DNA of 9,906 nucleotides from Deltaproteobacteria bacterium (GTDB lineage Bacteria > Desulfobacterota > Syntrophia > Syntrophales > Smithellaceae): contig JAGVUJ010000077.1 of NCBI GenBank assembly GCA_019136325.1, forward strand, positions 1-9,906, in the 5' to 3' direction. Shown piece by piece: positions 5,924-9,906 of the stretch. Both the position numbers and the translations under genes were made by a program. The notes under the pieces were generated by a model that was not told the DNA's origin, ran no database searches, and saw only the letters and a list, made by a program, of their open reading frames with translations. Numbering within the stretch: the stretch's first letter is position 1; each line of letters opens with the position of its first letter.

Positions 5924-6226
5924 ATGAGCAACATTAAATCTCGACTTTTGAAGATAGAAGCCTTTGCACAGGATGACAGGCTAACGGCAGTGGATTTGGA
6001 AATACTCCTGGCTTGTCTCCCGCCAGACTATGGACTAGCGGTTAGAAAAGAGCTTTTGAGGCTCGCCAAGAAAACAATAGCCGAAGGAAACAACTCCACT
6101 CCTCGTATTGGCGAACCAGTCTGGTCACGCGGGAAAGCGCTTGAGGAGATTCTGGGTGTTCTGCCCGCTGAGATCGCAGAAAGGGCGCGGTTCAAAATAG
6201 CAAGCTACCAAGGGAGAAAGAAATGA
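5924..6226 (+). CDS. small helical protein, function unknown
   Basis: A 100-residue protein I do not recognise. Its first 33 residues (MSNIKSRLLKIEAFAQDDRL and on) are weakly like the N-termini of the two neighbouring paralogues, keeping the LxxLLKIE-type helix and the hydrophobic end of the motif, while the rest (RIGEPVWSRGKALEEILGVL and on) differs. GAGGTGA about 5 bases before the ATG supports the start. The stop overlaps the next start (ATGA, 6223-6226). It may be a diverged third member of the local family or only share a coiled-coil N-terminus. Confidence 0.7.
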   Translation: MSNIKSRLLKIEAFAQDDRLTAVDLEILLACLPPDYGLAVRKELLRLAKKTIAEGNNSTPRIGEPVWSRGKALEEILGVLPAEIAERARFKIASYQGRKK

Positions 6227-6489
6227 ACACCAGGGTAATGAAACGAATTGAAATTTTGGAAAAGAGACTTGACATAAGCGCGATACCGGCCAGTGAAAGG
6301 TTCCTCGCAATTCCATTTCCAGATGGCAACCACGCAGAATTTGATCGTCAGTTCCAACAGCGCCTTTCCGAGCTTCGTGATAAATATGGAAACGTCTCAG
6401 AGCGTGACGTTTTTGCTGTTGGAATACGAAAATTTAGTTGCTACAAAAGCAATAAAGTGCCCTTAATTTTTGATTCACAAGGGGGATAG
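6223..6489 (+). CDS. small protein, paralogue of the 5694 gene, odd tail
   Basis: An 88-residue protein whose residues 7 to about 70 align with the 73-residue protein at 5694: KRIEILE, SAIPASERFLAI, QQRLSELRDKYG, VSERDVFAVGI. Where the paralogue stops, this one continues for about 18 residues (RKFSCYKSNK and on) coded by AT-rich DNA containing one side of an inverted repeat. The extra tail may therefore be read-through into foreign DNA at the edge of the cargo block. The AGGGAGAAAG upstream and the ATGA overlap support the start. Function unknown. Confidence 0.7.
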   Translation: MNTRVMKRIEILEKRLDISAIPASERFLAIPFPDGNHAEFDRQFQQRLSELRDKYGNVSERDVFAVGIRKFSCYKSNKVPLIFDSQGG

Positions 6490-6573
6490 GAACAGGTGGC
6501 GGGACAACGACCATCTGGTTGAGTCAACTCATGTTAACAATCTCAAACTATTTAGGGCACTGACTAAATTTTC
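6428..6573. repeat. nested inverted repeat at a composition boundary
   Basis: GAAAATTTAG (6428-6437) is matched by CTAAATTTTC (6564-6573), and inside it AGTGCCCT (6456-6463) by AGGGCACT (6554-6561). The left copy has 18 bases between its two blocks, the right copy 2. It spans the end of the last small rightward gene and the whole gap (6490-6591) to the leftward membrane-protein gene. No T-run follows either arm, so a simple terminator is not convincing; a recombination scar or element end is possible. Confidence 0.6.
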
Positions 6574-6591
6574 ACGGATTGTTTTACAGTC

Positions 6592-7611
6592 TCACAATTC
6601 ATTATAACTGTAAATCTTTTGGCGCTTATTCTCTGGCGATAACCCTCTTTTCTTAATTTCTTCCAATACCGCATTTATAGTTTCTGACAATGCTAAGCTG
6701 GGGATACCGTATGACGATTCTATTGACTTTGCTCGTTTGTAGATTTCAATCAGGTCATCGCCGGGAATTGTTTTAAGTCCATTCTCGTTAATGCTGGATT
6801 TTAATAATGCAATAAATTCTTCGTCTTGTTGTTTCGTTTCTGATTTAGTTATAGCAATTTTTTGAAATTTTTGTGTCGATTTTAATTCCGCTTCTCGAAT
6901 AATATTTTCTATTTCTGCGTCTTTGCTTACAGAAGTTGCTGATCTTTCTTTACTTCCGGGCCGATATAGAAGCCAATTGAATATAATCAATCCTCCAATG
7001 TTGAGTGCTGCCATCACAAATGCACTATCCATAATCAAGCCAGCTATTGTGGCTGGAATCATATATATCAGATAAGGTAAGAGGGCCTTCCACTTCCAGA
7101 ATTTCCAAGCTTCAATTGTTGTATACATCCACAATATAGTCCAACCAAGATTTTTTGACGGTTTGGTGGTATTAGTTGCTTCGGATAATGCTAAAAAAAT
7201 CATATAAAGGACAACTGTGATTATACAGGCAAGAAGAAGTGATTTCCAATTCCACCATGATATTTTATCTGAAGGGATTTGATGATCACTGACATTATTA
7301 GATTTTAATCGCGCGTCATCGTAACTTGAAGTGTCGGCTAATACATTCTTTTTTTGATATGATTCTTCTGTCGGCATGCCTTTAGCCAAGAAGAAGGCTA
7401 TTCCCCCTACAATGAAAACGCCAATCCACTGAATCAGCAGCATAGAAACATTTATCGTCATGTAGCCACGCTTGGATAGAGCGAAAATCCAACCATAACC
7501 CATATTATGAATGGTTCCGCCCCTGACTGCTTGAAACGGTGGGTATATAAACATAGCCACAACAACGGCAACGACTGCAATCAGTATCAATCTTTGATTT
7601 TTGTTCATCAT
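6592..7611 (-). CDS. multi-pass inner-membrane protein, unknown
   Basis: A 339-residue protein with no function I recognise. The N-terminal part resembles a widespread two-helix module: hydrophobic segment about 7-24 ending in a YPPF motif, GYGWIFAL, and a second segment about 54-76 containing LLIQWIGVFIVGG. After a polar loop come further segments at about 124-144, 157-170 (weak), 177-194 and 197-216, giving five or six helices. The C-terminal 120 residues are soluble and charged, probably cytoplasmic. GAGG lies just upstream; M2 (7608) has the better spacing. It is downstream of the DUF932-like gene on the same strand with a gap of 112 bases and probably shares its transcript. AT-rich (21 G/C of 60 in 7141-7200). 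Confidence 0.8.
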   Translation of the reverse strand: MMNKNQRLILIAVVAVVVAMFIYPPFQAVRGGTIHNMGYGWIFALSKRGYMTINVSMLLIQWIGVFIVGGIAFFLAKGMPTEESYQKKNVLADTSSYDDARLKSNNVSDHQIPSDKISWWNWKSLLLACIITVVLYMIFLALSEATNTTKPSKNLGWTILWMYTTIEAWKFWKWKALLPYLIYMIPATIAGLIMDSAFVMAALNIGGLIIFNWLLYRPGSKERSATSVSKDAEIENIIREAELKSTQKFQKIAITKSETKQQDEEFIALLKSSINENGLKTIPGDDLIEIYKRAKSIESSYGIPSLALSETINAVLEEIKKRGLSPENKRQKIYSYNEL

Positions 7612-7723
7612 TGAGCCTCGCCATTATGTTTTTCACGTCAGTTGTAGACAGGATAATTGGATATGTGCATTTGAATCAGCCTCTTCGACTGTTCTTAATC
7701 AATGTCTAACTATTTTTTTCGGC

Positions 7724-8911
7724 TTAATGAAATTTTCTTTTATTTTTTGCAATCCAGTCTGCCAAATAACCGGCCTTTTCTTCGACTTCAATTTTTTGAG
7801 CAATGCTTAATTCTTTGGCATATTCCGTGAAGATATTTATAAAATCAAACATTGTCGCGTTATCACGCCATTTAGAAGTAAAGACTTTTTTAGAATCTTC
7901 CCTGCCAAATACATCCGGAATGTGCCCTATGATCTCGGCGTCACGTAAAATCCTATTTTTCTCTTTGCTGTCTCCACGCGGTGTGTTTGCTATTTTATAT
8001 GCGTCCACTATTTGTCTTTTTGACCCAGGAATTATATTGAATATCATTTCAGAAAGATTCAATTCTGCTAGTAATTGAGAGGAATAATTTAACGCGCCAA
8101 GGTCTTCAATCATTTGGCCGGCATGCCCAATTCTTTTTGTAATTTCATTAAATGCGTTTTCAAGCCGCTTATAAAAATTATCGATATTCCCAGAATGGAA
8201 ATATCGATTCACTGCAAAGCCAACGGGAACGATGAGGCCATTGGCGCAAATCATTCTATAAAGAAAGAAGTTGATATTTATCGATGAATCGCCAATCATC
8301 GAGTTTTTTAGCTGAAAACCAAGTTCTGTGACATCTTTGCCAGTGCCACCATGCCCTCGGACTACGCCAACTTTCTTCTTTATTGTAAAGCGTAAGCTCA
8401 TTTGTGTGTTTACAGAATAAGCTCCCTTGAAAATAAAATTGCTATCATCCTTGAATAGTGAATGTTGATGTTTTTCAAGTTGAAGAAGTTTTTCAATATC
8501 TTTTAAGAAGTGATGATTGCTGTAGCTAATGTAGGACTCAGACACAACTCCAATAATTACATTTGCCGATTCGTCAATAATCAATTCCTGTGTTTTGAGT
8601 CTCTCATCTGCGGCTCGTTGTACTAAAAGATCATTGAGAACCTCTGTGGCAAGGTTCTGACGCTCAAGCAGTTCCAGCGTATCAAGCCGTATGCCAAGAA
8701 AAGAGCATAGAGATCGAATGCCTTTCTGATTGAATTGATAAGCTTGGGTTTCGTCACCAAAATACTCATCATCAATAAATCTGGCACCGTGTTCAAGCAA
8801 CCCCTTTATTGGAATACGCGCCAAAGATTCCTTTTCTTTCTCGGCCGAACGATACACATCTTCCAATGTCTGAAATGATTCCTCAGGAATGGGTTCATAG
8901 TAAAACGCCAT
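7724..8911 (-). CDS. DUF932-like protein
   Basis: A 395-residue soluble protein that resembles the DUF932 (phage/plasmid-like, TIGR03299-type) family found on plasmids, phages and islands; biochemical function unknown. The matching pattern is: N-terminal lead, YQFNQKGIRSLCSFLGI (58-74), VVSESYISYSN (122-132, compare the family's V-S-x-x-Y motif), GFQLKNSMIGDSSININFFL (199-217) and YRMICANGLIVP (218-229, the R-x-x-C-x-N-G signature). A perfect AGGAGG precedes the ATG. It is the first gene of the leftward pair and diverges from the XRE regulator at 9072. AT-rich (16 G/C of 60 in 8461-8520), unlike the replication module. The family call rests on these motifs alone. Confidence 0.75.
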   Translation of the reverse strand: MAFYYEPIPEESFQTLEDVYRSAEKEKESLARIPIKGLLEHGARFIDDEYFGDETQAYQFNQKGIRSLCSFLGIRLDTLELLERQNLATEVLNDLLVQRAADERLKTQELIIDESANVIIGVVSESYISYSNHHFLKDIEKLLQLEKHQHSLFKDDSNFIFKGAYSVNTQMSLRFTIKKKVGVVRGHGGTGKDVTELGFQLKNSMIGDSSININFFLYRMICANGLIVPVGFAVNRYFHSGNIDNFYKRLENAFNEITKRIGHAGQMIEDLGALNYSSQLLAELNLSEMIFNIIPGSKRQIVDAYKIANTPRGDSKEKNRILRDAEIIGHIPDVFGREDSKKVFTSKWRDNATMFDFINIFTEYAKELSIAQKIEVEEKAGYLADWIAKNKRKFH

Positions 8912-8957
8912 GTTAGCCTCCTAAATTTCTAGTTAATGTGGCTGGTTGATTGATCAA

Positions 8958-8986
8958 TTGTTGTTCGTAATAATACAGCTTATAAT
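8958..8986 (+). promoter_or_regulatory. rightward promoter of the XRE regulator
   Basis: TTGTTG (8958-8963), a 17-base spacer and a perfect TATAAT (8981-8986). The -10 lies inside the left arm of the dyad at 8975-9022, so a protein bound there would block it. The -35 match is modest. Confidence 0.45.
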
Positions 8987-8998
8987 AAACAATATCAA
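8970..8998 (-). promoter_or_regulatory. leftward promoter of the DUF932-like/membrane pair
   Basis: Read on the minus strand: TTGATA (8998-8993), a 17-base spacer and TATTAT (8975-8970). It would start transcription near 8963, about 50 bases before the start codon at 8911. It overlaps the left arm of the dyad at 8975-9022 and the opposite promoter. Confidence 0.55.
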
Positions 8999-9022
8999 CC
9001 TATATTAGTTATTATAGGCTGT
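8975..9022. promoter_or_regulatory. 14-bp dyad, candidate regulator operator
   Basis: ACAGCTTATAATAA (8975-8988) and TTATTATAGGCTGT (9009-9022) are inverted copies matching at 13 of 14 positions, with a 20-base spacer. They cover both divergent promoters. This is the expected layout for repression by the XRE protein encoded next to it. Confidence 0.65.
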
Positions 9023-9036
9023 GGAACATATCACTC

Positions 9037-9056
9037 TTTGTATCTATATATACAAA
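9037..9056. promoter_or_regulatory. 7-bp palindrome before the XRE start
   Basis: TTTGTAT (9037-9043) and ATACAAA (9050-9056) are perfect inverted arms around CTATAT, 15 bases before the ATG at 9072. The sequence differs from the larger dyad, so it is either a second operator or a hairpin in the leader of the regulator's own message. Confidence 0.5.
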
Positions 9057-9071
9057 CGATTCAAGGGGGAT

Positions 9072-9407
9072 ATGTTGGAAGACGTTAAAAAACTGGTCGG
9101 TGATCGGATTCGGCAGTTAAGGAAAGAGCAGGGTCTATCTCAAGAAAAACTCGGGGATAAAGCCGACCTGCATTATACCCATATCGGGTCCATCGAACGC
9201 GGTGAGAAAAACTGGTCTATCGACACCCTAATCAAAGTGGCAAAAGGTCTGAATATTGAGGTAACCGATTTATTCAACTTCCCCATACCCCCAACACAAG
9301 CCAAAAAGATAAAGAAATCTCTCGCTGAAGAAATCAGCGCATCTTCCCCTGAAACCATAAAGATTCTATCTGATTTATTGCGTGGATTAAAATCATTCAG
9401 AAAATAA
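9072..9407 (+). CDS. XRE-family transcriptional regulator
   Basis: A 111-residue DNA-binding protein with a single N-terminal HTH_3 domain: RIRQLRKEQGLSQEKLGDKA (12-31), recognition helix region HYTHIGSIERG (34-44), then WSIDTLIKVAKGLNIEVTDLF (48-68). The C-terminal 40 residues are charged and helical with no known domain. Start at 9072 is chosen because AGGGGG lies just before it (close, so the neighbouring TTG at 9075 is possible) and the domain begins here; a GTG at 9021 would add 17 residues without a ribosome site. It is divergent from the DUF932-like gene and likely represses itself and that pair through the dyads between them. Confidence 0.9.
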   Translation: MLEDVKKLVGDRIRQLRKEQGLSQEKLGDKADLHYTHIGSIERGEKNWSIDTLIKVAKGLNIEVTDLFNFPIPPTQAKKIKKSLAEEISASSPETIKILSDLLRGLKSFRK

Positions 9408-9471
9408 TTCTGCGTATTTCTCTGCCAGTTCGTATTAAAATATAGGGAATCCAGTCCTGCCCGTAATACAG

Positions 9472-9771
9472 TTATTCCCCTACCAGCCCGTCAAAGATCA
9501 CCTCGCCCTTTTGCTTGCTGATGCAGATAACCCGACCAGGACCTAATTGCGGAACGTCTGAGAAAATGAATACAGTCCAGCAGGACTCATTTTTTGGCAC
9601 TCCGTATAGGATGCCACCATCCGGAACGCCATCCTGAATTTCAAAGTCTTTCGGCATATGCCGGTGCAGGTATTTTCTGATCATTCGCACAGCTCTTTGA
9701 CGCGACAGACCGGGGCCGTGCTCTTTCATCTTTTGCGCATTGGCCATAATTTGATACCCAACCAATTCCAT
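9472..9771 (-). CDS. 99-aa protein, possible immunity-type
   Basis: A 99-residue protein I do not recognise. The N-terminal half is helical and basic (LSRQRAVRMIRKYLHRHMPK); the C-terminal half looks like beta strands, ending GRVICISKQKGEVIFDGLVG, the type of ending seen in several small immunity-like proteins that carry a GxI/GEV strand. The start lies 5 bases after the stop of the upstream minus-strand frame, so they are co-transcribed and probably coupled; no strong Shine-Dalgarno is seen, which fits coupling. The layout, a long protein's C-terminus followed by a small protein, is like a toxin/immunity pair, but neither protein is identified, so this is only a suggestion. It converges on the XRE gene across a 64-base gap. 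Confidence 0.6.
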   Translation of the reverse strand: MELVGYQIMANAQKMKEHGPGLSRQRAVRMIRKYLHRHMPKDFEIQDGVPDGGILYGVPKNESCWTVFIFSDVPQLGPGRVICISKQKGEVIFDGLVGE

Positions 9772-9776
9772 GTATC

Positions 9777-9906
9777 TTATGCGGCCATTTTAAGCGCCGT
9801 GGTCAGCGCCAGTCTGCTGATCCGCGTACTATCGCCAAACCACAGGCTGCTGAGCGTGTTGTCCTGCGTCCTGCCGCGAAAATAGTTCAGATACTCGGTC
9901 ACGGCG
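9777..9906 (-). CDS. C-terminal fragment of an unidentified protein
   Basis: On the minus strand the frame is open from the window edge to a TAA at 9777-9779, giving the last 42 residues of a longer protein: VTEYLNYFRGRTQDNTLSSL, then WFGDSTRISRLAL and a basic end. No start codon fits a short gene, so the gene begins outside the window. I do not recognise the sequence. It is more GC-rich than the cargo block and may mark the return to another module or to the chromosome. Confidence 0.55.
   Translation of the reverse strand, partial: AVTEYLNYFRGRTQDNTLSSLWFGDSTRISRLALTTALKMAA

Noticed and set aside
6516..6546. Short palindromes around GTTGAGTCAAC and TTAAC in the gap after the small-gene operon
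   Set aside because: The arms are only 4-5 bases and are expected by chance in AT-rich DNA; no T-run follows.
9021..9071. GTG start at 9021 extending the XRE regulator
   Set aside because: It would put the 9037-9056 palindrome inside the coding region, lacks a ribosome site, and the HTH domain begins right after the ATG at 9072.
9432..9482. Bidirectional terminator in the gap between the XRE gene and the 99-residue gene
   Set aside because: TAGGGAAT (9443-9450) can pair with ATTCCCCTA (9474-9482) with one bulge, but the loop is 23 bases and there is no T-run on either strand.

Overview
The window is the integrase-proximal part of a P4-type integrative element (satellite or integrative-plasmid style) inserted at a tRNA-Asn gene in a Gram-negative bacterium. 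The tRNA has an encoded CCA, the start sites have proteobacterial-type Shine-Dalgarno sequences, and the promoters fit sigma-70. The small phage-like proteins suggest Desulfobacterota (Desulfovibrio-like) to me, but this is an impression and not a firm call.

Layout: (1) 32-107 tRNA-Asn(GTT), then an intrinsic terminator. (2) 169-1532 a P4-family tyrosine integrase pointing away from the tRNA, with four GGTACCCA repeats between its promoter and start codon. (3) 1572-1750 a near-consensus sigma-70 promoter, a short untranslated leader and a strong terminator, then an AlpA-type regulator (1777-2022). (4) 2045-5472 a replication module. It holds an SF3 helicase of the P4 primase family (2045-3631), an origin-like dyad with GGTGAAGG repeats (3620-3800), a small FGKYRG plus J-domain protein (3786-4121), a Cys-rich zinc-ribbon-like protein (4136-4327) and a zinc-finger/TOPRIM primase (4330-5472). 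The functions fused in P4 alpha protein are here on two polypeptides. (5) 5503-6489 four small overlapping genes, two of them clear paralogues. (6) 6490-9407 an AT-rich cargo block: a leftward pair (DUF932-like protein, then a multi-pass membrane protein) and a divergent XRE/HTH regulator, with overlapping promoters and dyad operators between them. (7) 9472-9906 leftward: the C-terminus of an unidentified protein followed 5 bases later by a 99-aa protein.

How it may work together (inference): integrase and AlpA control integration and excision. Helicase, primase and the hairpin/iteron region would form a self-contained replicon, possibly assisted by DnaK through the J-domain protein. The leader RNA may gate expression of the replication operon, as in P4 immunity. 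The AT-rich block sits where such elements carry accessory genes, often defence, and its function is unknown. No second copy of the tRNA 3' end was seen, so the element probably continues beyond base 9906.
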